From Bacillota bacterium (GTDB lineage: Bacteria; Bacillota; UBA4882; UBA8346), in the NCBI GenBank assembly GCA_023435565.1, contig JAEYRN010000058.1, positions 1 to 50,806 of the forward strand: a DNA stretch of 50,806 nucleotides, read 5' to 3'. The notes beneath the pieces were generated by a model. The model did not search any database, was not told where the DNA came from, and saw only the letters and a list, made by a program, of their open reading frames with translations. The translations under genes and the position numbers were made by a program. This document shows positions 34,308 through 43,072 of the stretch, piece by piece; the stretch's first letter is position 1; each line of letters starts with the position of its first letter.

Positions 34308-34675
34308 TTAGATTTTGATCCGTTCTTTTAATACCGGATAAACCGTCTTAAAAATCTTAGCGATATTTTTAGCGTCATCAATCCCGCGGTGATGGGTCCC
34401 TTCCAATGGAATTTTCAAAATATCCAACGCTTTTTTCATGCCGCAAGGCTTGATGTTTTTAAGCTCCGCAAATTGATGTTTTAAACTGACATGCCGTTGC
34501 AAAAAACCGGCAATTGGCCCGGTATACCTATTTCTCGCACAGTCGTTTAAGATCTGGTTTTTGTCGTAATGACCCCAGGAACATAGAACCGGGGCTTCGT
34601 CAAATTGATTTCTCTTGCTTTGGTTTTTTCATTTTCCCAACAGGTCGCTTCCAAATCAAATATAATAAACTGCAT
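34308..34675 (-). pseudogene. broken DnaQ-like 3'-5' exonuclease (KapD/ERI-1 type)
   Basis: From ATG 34675 one frame reads MQFIIFDLEATCWENEKTK, the ExoI motif of DEDDh exonucleases with the FDLEATCW form seen in KapD-like proteins. Another frame supplies FDEAPVLCSWGHYDKNQILN, and the frame ending at 34308 supplies THHRGIDDAKNIAKI, the ExoIII His/Asp motif. The parts are in the right order, but frames shift and a stretch after the first motif is missing. It is inactive as written. Confidence 0.75.
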
Positions 34676-34685
34676 TATAATTCCC

Positions 34686-35039
34686 TCAATTCCTTAATTC
34701 GTCTTCAAAATCACAAGCCGCCGTCACTTTAAAACCCAAACCGGTTAAATGTGTGATCAACTTTTTAATCCCCACGATATAGGTTTGAGAATCAACGTTA
34801 TTCTCCGGTTCGATATCCACCAAGAAACGGTAATATAAAGAACCGTCATTCTTATCGTCTGTTAAGGCCGGATCATATTCGTTGTTTTCATCCAATCCAA
34901 TCTCGGCCCATTCGGTGGAGATGAACTCGCGCCCGGGTTGAACGCCGCCGGTATGCTCTTTGATTATGTTTAGTAATTCACCTTTGTTAAATCCGGTATC
35001 AATATATAATTTGCAATATAGATTATCATAAGGTATCAT
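34686..35039 (-). CDS. hypothetical protein
   Basis: A 117-residue acidic soluble protein (MIPYDNLYCKLYIDTGFNKG ...) ending VTAACDFEDELRN. The repeated hydrophobic/acidic pattern LYCKLYIDTGF resembles small immunity-type proteins, but I cannot name the family. It precedes the broken exonuclease by 10 bases. Confidence 0.5.
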   Translation of the reverse strand: MIPYDNLYCKLYIDTGFNKGELLNIIKEHTGGVQPGREFISTEWAEIGLDENNEYDPALTDDKNDGSLYYRFLVDIEPENNVDSQTYIVGIKKLITHLTGLGFKVTAACDFEDELRN

Positions 35040-35109
35040 TCTGCTTGATTACCTTTCGAAATTTAAAAATAATTTTATTACAACACGCTTCTAAAGCTAT
35101 TCGCTCACT

Positions 35110-35220
35110 TCATTGAATGAAGCCTGAAATATAGTCCGATAACATATAATATCTCGGCAATAATGCTTTTACATAAGGTCTTCCCTCTAATAAATGATAT
35201 TTTAATGCTTTTATTTTCAT
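35110..35220 (-). CDS. possible 36-residue peptide
   Basis: ATG 35218-35220 with GGAG six bases ahead opens MKIKALKYHLLEGRPYVKAL and stops at TGA 35110-35112. The same frame continues for 27 more codons after the TGA (SERIALEACCNKIIFKF...). It may be a small protein or a gene with a nonsense mutation. Confidence 0.35.
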   Translation of the reverse strand: MKIKALKYHLLEGRPYVKALLPRYYMLSDYISGFIQ

Positions 35221-35286
35221 ATTTTTCTCCATGAATATATTGGTAAAGATTTATTGAGTGAATTATCTCAAAATCTAAAAGGTGTT

Positions 35287-36699
35287 TTACTCTTCTACAT
35301 CATCAAAATAAAGCCTTAAACCAGGAGTTTTGGCTAAAGCGCTGTTTTTAAAGTGCTCTTGTTCCGTAGGTAAAAAAACACCGGCATCCAGTTCCACGCC
35401 TTTGATATTAGGCGTATTTTGACCGCTTAAAAAACTTTCTGGGAAAATATAGTGCCTTTTTTCCCAGCATTTTAAACTGAGCCAAATACTCTCAATCTTG
35501 GGCAACGGCTGGCTGATGAGATTTTCAAAAGTCTTCTGGCTAATTGGCTCTAATCCCACATCGCAATTACCTTCCGTTATAACCTCTAACTTTTTTAAAT
35601 CTTTAAGATTCAGCGGGCGAGACAGTTCAAAATGGCCGTAAATATTAAGCTCTTCTAAGTGTTCGCATCTCTCAAGCAAAACGGATATATCACCCAAATG
35701 GCCGTGAACATCAGATGAATTGCAATTAAGAAACCATTCTCCCAAGGAAAGGGCTTTGATATTGGGAAAGAACCCCTTGCTCAAAATAGCGACCTGGTTC
35801 TGGTAGTTCAAGTTTGCTCTAAGATAGTGACCTAAATCAAAATTTGGGCATTCCGACGAGCAGCCAAATGACAAAGCCCGGATCTTTTTAGCATATTCGG
35901 TTTGGATAAAAGCCTCTAGAATCTCTTCCTGGTTGGGAAGACCCCAAAAAGCAATGCCTTCAGCGTTTGCAGGCATTTCTTCCAGAGGGTAATAGCCGTG
36001 TTCGGGGTATGGCGGAATACCTAAGAGGATATATTCCGTCTTTATTTTGGTATCAAAGTCTTCAAATGTTGTCCGGCAGCGAAAGCCGGACGGTATCCTT
36101 TTGAATAACCGGTCAAAATCATTCATTACCATTTCTTGCCCGGGTTCCATCAAGTCGTGCTCGATTTCCGTAAGGTCTATATTTACCCTCGGGCTGGGGT
36201 CAATGTTATAGGGATTAATTAAGCTATCAGCGATGGAGATCGTAAATCTGCCATTGATCTCATTTTTCCCATCCTTGGTGACAGCCCATATGCGGGTTTC
36301 GATAATACCCTTTTCCTTGTCGACCTCCGTAATATCCAGCTCGCCCTTTTCAAAAACGACGGCGGAGTCTTTATTGAGCCACGCAGTCACGATTGTTCCT
36401 TTTCTTCCCGGCGCGGCTGCCCCCCAAATATTAATATCATACAGTTTATTATCCGGGTCCTTTTTTATAACAAAATAGATACTGGGGAAATTCTCTATAT
36501 CGTAATTAGTATTTATTTTGATATTATGAACATCTATTGCTTTATTGTATAAAACTACCGTCCAATTATCGGCCGGGAAGAGTCCGTTACGAACTGCATA
36601 GCCGCATTGATATGTAAAATCAGTATTTAAGATATTTCCATGCAGTTTTTGGTCTTTATATTTACCGGATGGATTATTCTTTTTGCCGAAAAATACCAT
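35287..36699 (-). CDS. leucine-rich-repeat-like protein
   Basis: A 470-residue soluble protein. Residues about 300-465 are leucine-rich-repeat-like (FFPNIKALSLGEWFLNCNSS, LLERCEHLEELNIYGHFEL, LKDLKKLEVITEGNC, LPKIESIWLSLKCW). The N-terminal 200 residues form a separate beta-rich domain with GRKGTIVTAWLNKDSAVVFE. The overall scheme is close to the STM4015-like LRR proteins, but this is a weak recollection. It sits downstream of a MORN-like membrane protein and could interact with it. Confidence 0.55.
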   Translation of the reverse strand: MVFFGKKNNPSGKYKDQKLHGNILNTDFTYQCGYAVRNGLFPADNWTVVLYNKAIDVHNIKINTNYDIENFPSIYFVIKKDPDNKLYDINIWGAAAPGRKGTIVTAWLNKDSAVVFEKGELDITEVDKEKGIIETRIWAVTKDGKNEINGRFTISIADSLINPYNIDPSPRVNIDLTEIEHDLMEPGQEMVMNDFDRLFKRIPSGFRCRTTFEDFDTKIKTEYILLGIPPYPEHGYYPLEEMPANAEGIAFWGLPNQEEILEAFIQTEYAKKIRALSFGCSSECPNFDLGHYLRANLNYQNQVAILSKGFFPNIKALSLGEWFLNCNSSDVHGHLGDISVLLERCEHLEELNIYGHFELSRPLNLKDLKKLEVITEGNCDVGLEPISQKTFENLISQPLPKIESIWLSLKCWEKRHYIFPESFLSGQNTPNIKGVELDAGVFLPTEQEHFKNSALAKTPGLRLYFDDVEE

Positions 36700-36729
36700 T
36701 TATGTTTCCTCCATGATAAAAATAATTTC

Positions 36730-38274
36730 CTAATCGCTAATTTTCAACCATCTAAAAGGTCGGCAATGAACGACCTTGTTTTTAATTTGCAAGGTAATAG
36801 GATCAATAAATAAAATTCTTTTCACCGTATTGCTGGATCGATCCCCGTAATCAAACAGGACCAACATCTCCGGTTCTATAAAATCCGGGTCGATCTCGAT
36901 CCGATTGGCGGAGAGGAGCCTGCGGCAATCGTCATTCCATAATCTCAGACCCATAACCGTGGACGCGTCTGTTAACGGTTTTTGCTCCGGTCGGAAGCGC
37001 TGATCTCCCCAGTGGCTTTGGTAGAAAAGAGTTCCGGTTTCCGTAAAGACTAATATCCCGTCATAATACAGGAGCATTTTCAGTTTTCCACCGGGATAAA
37101 GCTTGAGTTCCATATCTTGATATACAGTGACGGTTTTCTCCCCTAAAGATACCGTTCCAGCTTCGGCAAGCGTCCCGCCGCGTATCGAACCATCCTCATA
37201 AAATGTAAGCCCTTCCCCGGCCTTAAAGGTAAGCGGATACTCTCCAATCATTAACCGGGTATCCTCTTTTAGATAACATTCCCTCAGGGAGCCGTCGGAA
37301 AACAACTTGGTATCTTGAAAACTATTTTCCGCCTTTGATAGCGGAAGTGAATATCCGTTATAATTAACTACTAGCTCATCGGTTAACGGAAAACTTTTCA
37401 GACCGCCGTTGGGGTAAAAGGCAATCCGTTTTCCACTCCTTAGTAACAAATTGACTCCTAGTTTTTGAACCTGCCACTTAATATCCTCCGCTAATTCACC
37501 TTTGGCGGGAGCGCCGTTTGGATAAAACTCCGCTTCGCTGTTTGGTTCCAGTTGTATTTGATGACTCCCTTTTCTAAAGACGGCGGTTTCACCAAGCAAT
37601 CCCTTACCGACACTTTGATTGGGGTGAAATTCGGTCCGGTAGGTCTGGTCGTTTTCAAAACCGGGCAAAAATAATAGCTTTTGCCCGCCTGCCGACAGTC
37701 TTTGGGGTTTATCCAAAATACCGCTTTTTACGGTTCTCCACCAGAATAACCCATAATAATCAATAGCGTAATCTTTACGAAAGTCAATACTGCTTTTATT
37801 TATATTGACAGTCTTATATTCGACTGGAATCGGATCGTCCGCATACTTTGGGTAACTTAACACTACATATGCCAGACCTAACAGAGGGACCAGCGGGATT
37901 AGCAGGCCGCTTATCAATAAACCCGGTTTTTGGACCCCGTTATTAACTATAAAAATAATTGTTTTAACCAGATCCTTGATTGCCGAAGACCATGCCAATC
38001 CAATTACCCAAACTCCTAGAATTACAATGACACAGGCTAATAAAGAACCGATTATGATTGCGATTCCTACTGAAGGAGCGTTACGTTGCGCCCCTGCCCA
38101 GTTCATAATCAATTTGTAAAAAATCAATAACAGTACGACCGGAATTAGCCAACCCAGCAGAAAATAAAGTTTTTTAGATTTAATTATCAGATAAATCAAA
38201 GAAGACGACGTTAAAACCATAAAAGCCCCAGCCCCGAAATTAAAGATAAAATGAAAGATTTGTCTGATATCCAT
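36730..38274 (-). CDS. membrane protein with MORN-like repeats (paralogue 2)
   Basis: This 514-residue protein has about five transmembrane helices in the first 145 residues, then MORN-like repeats from about residue 195 to 415: EFHPNQSVGKGLLGETAVF, EFYPNGAPAKGELAEDIK, AFYPNGGLKSFPLTDELVV, FSDGSLRECYLKEDT and FYEDGSIRGGTLAEAGTV. The C-terminal part ends VKRILFIDPITLQIKNKVVH, shared with the other paralogues. Its closest relative is 39077-40603, which suggests recent duplication around the small gene 38339-38752. Confidence 0.7.
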   Translation of the reverse strand: MDIRQIFHFIFNFGAGAFMVLTSSSLIYLIIKSKKLYFLLGWLIPVVLLLIFYKLIMNWAGAQRNAPSVGIAIIIGSLLACVIVILGVWVIGLAWSSAIKDLVKTIIFIVNNGVQKPGLLISGLLIPLVPLLGLAYVVLSYPKYADDPIPVEYKTVNINKSSIDFRKDYAIDYYGLFWWRTVKSGILDKPQRLSAGGQKLLFLPGFENDQTYRTEFHPNQSVGKGLLGETAVFRKGSHQIQLEPNSEAEFYPNGAPAKGELAEDIKWQVQKLGVNLLLRSGKRIAFYPNGGLKSFPLTDELVVNYNGYSLPLSKAENSFQDTKLFSDGSLRECYLKEDTRLMIGEYPLTFKAGEGLTFYEDGSIRGGTLAEAGTVSLGEKTVTVYQDMELKLYPGGKLKMLLYYDGILVFTETGTLFYQSHWGDQRFRPEQKPLTDASTVMGLRLWNDDCRRLLSANRIEIDPDFIEPEMLVLFDYGDRSSNTVKRILFIDPITLQIKNKVVHCRPFRWLKISD

Positions 38275-38338
38275 TAACCGTTCTTTCCCCCAAGCCTTTT
38301 TCAGAAGTTAGAAGTAAATCAACTCCGTGTTATATACT

Positions 38339-38752
38339 TTATAACACTTTATCAATATAAAACTCCCCGTCATCATCCAGTTTATCCGCAGCCACGGAAA
38401 CGGTTATCAGTTTTCCGTCCCGCTCCACTACATCCCAGACATACGGGTCCGCCGTATCGAGCGCGGTACAGATCAGTACCCGGCAATCCAAATACTTAGC
38501 GGCTTTAACGGCGAGTTTTTTTTCAGGCCCAAAGCCGGGTTGGGTTTGGTAGTCGATAATAATTAAATAGGTAGGAAATTCGCCGTTTATTTGATTATAA
38601 ACACCTAAAATGAAAATACCGCTAATATCTTCATCACCGGTTATTTCTTCAGTAATCATGATTTTATCAATCGGAACCGCGAACCAGGAGGAAATGCCCT
38701 CGATTAGCCGGTCGCGGGTGATTTGTTTGCTTAATCGTAACTCGTAATTCAT
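38339..38752 (-). CDS. hypothetical protein between the two MORN-like paralogues
   Basis: A 137-residue acidic, soluble protein starting MNYELRLSKQITRDRLIEGI. It has an alternating hydrophobic core (GIFILGVYNQINGEFPTYLI and LDCRVLICTALDTADPYVWD). No signal peptide and no recognised family. Its place directly ahead of a MORN-like membrane protein, with a shared promoter (copy 7), suggests a partner or regulator of that protein. Confidence 0.55.
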   Translation of the reverse strand: MNYELRLSKQITRDRLIEGISSWFAVPIDKIMITEEITGDEDISGIFILGVYNQINGEFPTYLIIIDYQTQPGFGPEKKLAVKAAKYLDCRVLICTALDTADPYVWDVVERDGKLITVSVAADKLDDDGEFYIDKVL

Positions 38753-38842
38753 TTACTTCTTCTCCCGCCTCTAAATCGAAAAGACATCTTTTAAAAAACA
38801 GTTTATATTTATAACTTAGGCCATTTTTTATATTTTATCAAT

Positions 38843-38938
38843 ATGACATTTGTCATTTCCACCTGTGTCCATTATCGATCATTTCCGTTGCAAATCCAAT
38901 TGGACCAAAGGATGATTTCCCTAATACTTCGGTATGAA
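38843..38938 (-). promoter_or_regulatory. double-operator promoter, copy 7, with +8 site
   Basis: First site TTCATACCGAAGTATTAG (38921-38938), second ATCATCCTTTGGTCCAA (38900-38916) touching -35 TTGGAT (38894-38899), 17-bp spacer, -10 GATAAT (38871-38876), then ATGACAAATGTCAT (38843-38856). The terminator of the upstream MORN gene ends inside the first site. Confidence 0.75.
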
Positions 38939-38974
38939 AAAACTTCTTGGCGAATCTTTCGAGTTGCCAAGAAG
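38937..38974 (-). terminator. terminator of MORN-like paralogue 3
   Basis: On the minus strand CTTCTTGGC and GCCAAGAAG form a perfect 9-bp stem followed by TTTTTT, about 100 bases past the stop at 39077. The T-run merges into promoter copy 7. Confidence 0.9.
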
Positions 38975-39076
38975 CTTTCGTATTACATTTGATTTTTTTG
39001 TTGTCAATTTCCATTATCTAAAAAACATAAGCGATTTAAAGCATTAAAGCTGTTAAGAAGTCATTTGAATTTCTCC

Positions 39077-40603
39077 TTAAATCTTAACCCATTCAAATGG
39101 TTTACAGTGAACGACCTTATTATTAATCCGCACTGTTACCGGCTCAATGAATAGCACTTTTTTCACCTTCAGGCCGGATCGCTTCCCGTCATCAAACATA
39201 ATCAATATCCCGGGGTCTTCAAAATCCGGGTCGATCTCGATCCGGTTGGCAGCGAGAATCTTTTGGCATTCATCTTCCCAAAGTTCCCGACCGAAAACCC
39301 TGGTAGCGGCGGATTGAGTTTTCCGCATCATCCGGAAATACTCATCACCGGATTCTTTTTGACAAAAAACCTCCCCGGTCTTTGTATAAACATATTTATT
39401 AAGATAATAACGGGTCATTTTCAGCTTTCCGTCGGGATAAAACATAACCTCCATATCTCGGTAAGCGGTGGTATGCTTCTCTCCCAAAGATACGGCGGCA
39501 TCTTCCGCCAGCGTTCCACTCCGAAGCGAGCCGTCATTATAAAACGTCAGCTCTTCCCCGGCTTTAAACAAAACCTGGCGCTTCCCGATGGGCAACTTGG
39601 TATCCCGACCCAAATAACATTTTCGAAGTGAACCGTCGGGGTATAACTTGGTATATTGAAGGCTATTTTGAGCTTTTTGCAATGGGATTGCAACACCCTT
39701 ATAAGTAACGGTCAGGTCTCCGGAGAGAGGAAAACTTTTTAAGGCGCCGTTTCGGTAAAAAGAAACCTGAGCGCCCCGTGGTAATAATAAATGAAGCCTC
39801 AACTTGCCGATGAGCCACTTAAGATCTTCCGCCAATTCGCCCGAGGCTGGAGCGCCGTTCGCATAAAACTCCGCTGCGCTATTTCGCGCCAGTTTTATCT
39901 CCCGGTCCGCTATTTTAAAAACAGCTGCTTCGCCGAGCAATCCTTGATGAACGGTTTGATTGGGATAAAACTCGGTCCGATAAGAACGGTCATCACCAAA
40001 ACCCGGTAAAAATAGTATTTCTCTCTTGCCTACCGACAGCTTTTCCGGTTTATCCAGAACACCGCTTTTAATGGTTTTCCACCATAAATGACCATAAAAA
40101 TCGATCGCCTGATTGTTACGGAAAGCGATTCGACTCCCATTAATATTAACAAACTCATACTTGATAGAAACCGGCGGATTGGTCGTCATTTTATGATAAT
40201 TAAACGCCAAGAACCCCGTACTTGACAGTGGTAACAAAGCCAAGAGCAAATTGATGATTATTAAGTAGTAAGGTTTTTCGGCTTTTTTGCCGAATATCGC
40301 CGCGCTTATTTTAATAACATTTTTGATCGATGAAAACAGGGCCAGCCCAATTATACAAATCCCCAAAATTATGGAGACGGCAATTAATAATGCATTGATT
40401 ATAAGTACCTTTGAATCGAAGTAATCTCGCACCCAATAGAAATTAAATAGATAAAGAACCAAAAACGCGATTACCATAATCAACCATTTTAATCGCTGCC
40501 GGAAATTTTTAGCCTTGCCAATCAGGTAGACCAATGACGTTGCTAATATAATCAGAAATGCCCAGGCCCCAAAGAGAAAAACATTCATATTATAATCCAT
40601 CAC
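39077..40603 (-). CDS. membrane protein with MORN-like repeats (paralogue 3)
   Basis: This 508-residue protein has the same plan as 36730-38274: about five N-terminal transmembrane helices, MORN-like repeats (EFYPNQTVHQGLLGEAAVF, EFYANGAPASGELAEDLK, SFYRNGALKSFPLSGDLTV, LYPDGSLRKCYLGRDTKL, FYNDGSLRSGTLAEDAAV) and a C-terminal end VKKVLFIEPVTVRINNKVVH. The two are similar along their whole length. The repeats should face outside or inside depending on the odd number of helices, which I cannot settle. It precedes a perfect terminator. Confidence 0.7.
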   Translation of the reverse strand: MMDYNMNVFLFGAWAFLIILATSLVYLIGKAKNFRQRLKWLIMVIAFLVLYLFNFYWVRDYFDSKVLIINALLIAVSIILGICIIGLALFSSIKNVIKISAAIFGKKAEKPYYLIIINLLLALLPLSSTGFLAFNYHKMTTNPPVSIKYEFVNINGSRIAFRNNQAIDFYGHLWWKTIKSGVLDKPEKLSVGKREILFLPGFGDDRSYRTEFYPNQTVHQGLLGEAAVFKIADREIKLARNSAAEFYANGAPASGELAEDLKWLIGKLRLHLLLPRGAQVSFYRNGALKSFPLSGDLTVTYKGVAIPLQKAQNSLQYTKLYPDGSLRKCYLGRDTKLPIGKRQVLFKAGEELTFYNDGSLRSGTLAEDAAVSLGEKHTTAYRDMEVMFYPDGKLKMTRYYLNKYVYTKTGEVFCQKESGDEYFRMMRKTQSAATRVFGRELWEDECQKILAANRIEIDPDFEDPGILIMFDDGKRSGLKVKKVLFIEPVTVRINNKVVHCKPFEWVKI

Positions 40604-40635
40604 AAAAGTCCTCCGTTTTTTCTACTCCCATGTTT

Positions 40636-42933
40636 TTATCTTGCCCCCTCATCACTTTTTGGTCTAATGATCTTCCCCTGTCTGGTGATATAAAGCAACT
40701 GATCGTCATAGAACTCGGCAATTCCCTTATGAAAGTCGCTATCGGGTTCCCCACCGTCACAGTCAAAAGTGGGTTCTAATAACCATTCATCCCTGGCGCC
40801 GATAATACCCCATTTACCCTGAAAAACCACCCAGGCGTAACCTTCCGAAAAAGGACGGGCATCCTGAAACATCGCCGAGAGATAGTCCTCTCCCTGTTTA
40901 TTGATATAACCGTATAGTCCATTTTCATTCCTAACCGGCGCCAGACCGCTTGAGAAATCTCCAGCATCGGTATATTTAGGATCGATCACCAATTGACCGG
41001 TTCGGTCCAGATAACCGTAACGGCTCCGTCCTGATTTATCCTGAATCAAAGCTAAAACCATCCCGTCCGACATATTGGATAAATATTCAATATTATAGAG
41101 GGTTTTTTGAAAAATGACTTTACCGGATTGATCGAGATAACCAAAGGTATCGAAACCATCGTCATTTTGGGCATGAAAAGATGCCAACCCTTCGGAAAAA
41201 ATTCCCGTATCGGCATACGGTAACTTTAAAACATCTTGCCCGTTTTGATCCAAATATCTAATCTCGCCGTTTTCCGAAACCACTCTGGCAAAACCGTCGG
41301 GACAGATATCGATTTGCCGGTTAACCGGTTCGCACAGGATATCTAAACTTTTATTGAGCAAACCATAACATGTTCTATCATGATTCATTGTAATAAAGAA
41401 GCCGTCTTGCAATGGTTTAATCCGCTTATATTTGGGCACTAGCAGATATTTACCGGATTTATCTATAATCCCATATAGACGCTCATCATAGCTTCCCATT
41501 CCAACGACGGCCATTCCTCCTTTAAACTCCGAGGCATCATCAAATTGATAAGCAATAATCAACTTTCCGGACCGATCAAGGTATCCCCATTTATCTTTGT
41601 CCATAGCGGCGATTAAACCTTCGGAATAATTATTATCACGGCAATTATCAATATCCAATATTTTTCTACCCTGTATATCAACTAAAAAATAGTTATAATC
41701 TTTACAAACAACAGCTAACCCGTCTTGAAATTTATAACTGTTATGATATGCGAAGTCGAACTTTTTAACGACAATTCCTTTTTTGTTAATCAGACCGCAC
41801 TGGCCATCTCCGGTATCAACCATCGCCAAACCATTTTGAAACTCGCTGACTCCATTGAATTGGGGAGAGATAACAAATTTACCGGTCTGGTCAATATAGC
41901 CGTATCGTCCGGAGATGCGGGCTGCAGCAAGTCCCTCAGCAAAATATCCGAGATCGTCAAAATAAGGTTGGACGACTATTTTACCGGTTTTGTCAATAAA
42001 TCCATAAGTTTTATTGTGATTATCCCTACTGTCAATTACTACTCTGGCCAACCCATCCCGGAAGTAATCATACTCATCAATCTGCGGTTCAATGATGAAT
42101 TTTCCTTTTTGATCAATGATTGCCGGTCTGCCGTTGACCTCCACCAAAGCAGAACCTTTCCGGAAATCTCCCGCTTTAGTGTAAATCTTTTCAATGACTG
42201 TTTCCCCGTCATGATTGATGTAACCGTATTTGTCCTTCATCTTTACCCAGGCCAATCCTTCTGAGAAATCGCCGCATTCATCGAATTGCTTTTTGATCGC
42301 ATAAACTCCGATTCGGTCGATATAGCCCCATTTATTCCCTTCATTAACCCGGGCCAGACCTTCGGAGAATGAACCGGCCGAGCTAAATCGCGGATCGATT
42401 ATGAACTTGCCCCGGGAGTTGACATACCCATATGCATTATTTTTTTTTACTAAACCCAACCCCTCGGAAAAATTTTTGGCATCCTTAAATTCGGGTTCAA
42501 TTACTGGTTCACCATCGGTATTAATGTATCCATAGTAATTATCGTTAAAAACATATTGACTGTATTTTAACAACATCGGGTATTGTTTTTCTTTAAGCCA
42601 AACGTTAACATCAATGTCGGTTAACAGTTTAGGACAAGCCCAACCTTTGACTCCGTTTTTAGCTTCAACATACCGCCAATATGATTCATAGGTTTGTCCC
42701 TTATACTTATATGTGGCAAACATTTTTGATTCTTTTCCCAGATCGGCGACTGCCTCGCCTTTTTTTAATGAATAGAGTGTCTTTGATTCGGCGGAAGGCT
42801 CTTTCGTTATTTTGAGGCCGTCGATTTTGGAGTATAACACGGCCTTAGTTTCGGGTTCCCGGTTACAACCCGTGGTAAGCGCCAACATAGAAACAAATAG
42901 AACAACTATAATTGTTTTTACGGATGGTTTCAT
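40636..42933 (-). CDS. WG-repeat lipoprotein with N-terminal SH3-like domain
   Basis: A 765-residue protein with a lipoprotein signal peptide (LALTTGC, Cys at residue 23). Residues about 33-110 look like an SH3-type domain (ITKEPSAESKTLYSLKKGEA ... GVKGWACPKLL). The rest is a run of about fourteen WG/KWG-type repeats, each like GYINTDGEPVIEPEFKDAKN, GYIDRIGVYAIKKQFDECGD or GYLDRSGKLIIAYQFDDASE. WG repeats form solenoid or propeller-like surfaces in bacterial envelope proteins. The product is probably anchored to the outer face of the cell membrane. It directly precedes the MORN-like paralogue 3 and may share its function. Confidence 0.85.
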   Translation of the reverse strand: MKPSVKTIIVVLFVSMLALTTGCNREPETKAVLYSKIDGLKITKEPSAESKTLYSLKKGEAVADLGKESKMFATYKYKGQTYESYWRYVEAKNGVKGWACPKLLTDIDVNVWLKEKQYPMLLKYSQYVFNDNYYGYINTDGEPVIEPEFKDAKNFSEGLGLVKKNNAYGYVNSRGKFIIDPRFSSAGSFSEGLARVNEGNKWGYIDRIGVYAIKKQFDECGDFSEGLAWVKMKDKYGYINHDGETVIEKIYTKAGDFRKGSALVEVNGRPAIIDQKGKFIIEPQIDEYDYFRDGLARVVIDSRDNHNKTYGFIDKTGKIVVQPYFDDLGYFAEGLAAARISGRYGYIDQTGKFVISPQFNGVSEFQNGLAMVDTGDGQCGLINKKGIVVKKFDFAYHNSYKFQDGLAVVCKDYNYFLVDIQGRKILDIDNCRDNNYSEGLIAAMDKDKWGYLDRSGKLIIAYQFDDASEFKGGMAVVGMGSYDERLYGIIDKSGKYLLVPKYKRIKPLQDGFFITMNHDRTCYGLLNKSLDILCEPVNRQIDICPDGFARVVSENGEIRYLDQNGQDVLKLPYADTGIFSEGLASFHAQNDDGFDTFGYLDQSGKVIFQKTLYNIEYLSNMSDGMVLALIQDKSGRSRYGYLDRTGQLVIDPKYTDAGDFSSGLAPVRNENGLYGYINKQGEDYLSAMFQDARPFSEGYAWVVFQGKWGIIGARDEWLLEPTFDCDGGEPDSDFHKGIAEFYDDQLLYITRQGKIIRPKSDEGAR

Positions 42934-43002
42934 TTATTAAATCCCCCTCATTTTCGATCGAGCTTTACTTTAAGCTTATGCCATAATTCATATTCTGTAT
43001 AT

Positions 43003-43016
43003 ATGACATATGTAAT
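43003..43016 (-). promoter_or_regulatory. degenerate ATGACA site ahead of the WG-repeat gene
   Basis: ATTACATATGTCAT, followed leftwards by the conserved leader text TATATACAGAATATGA...ATGGCATAAGCTTAA. The double-operator part upstream is not convincing here, so the gene may be read from the promoter of 44155 or from a weak local one. Confidence 0.4.
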
Positions 43017-43072
43017 TATTGTTTGTAAATGCTAGTTATTGGGCTATAGTACGTCTATAAAATCTGAACTTT

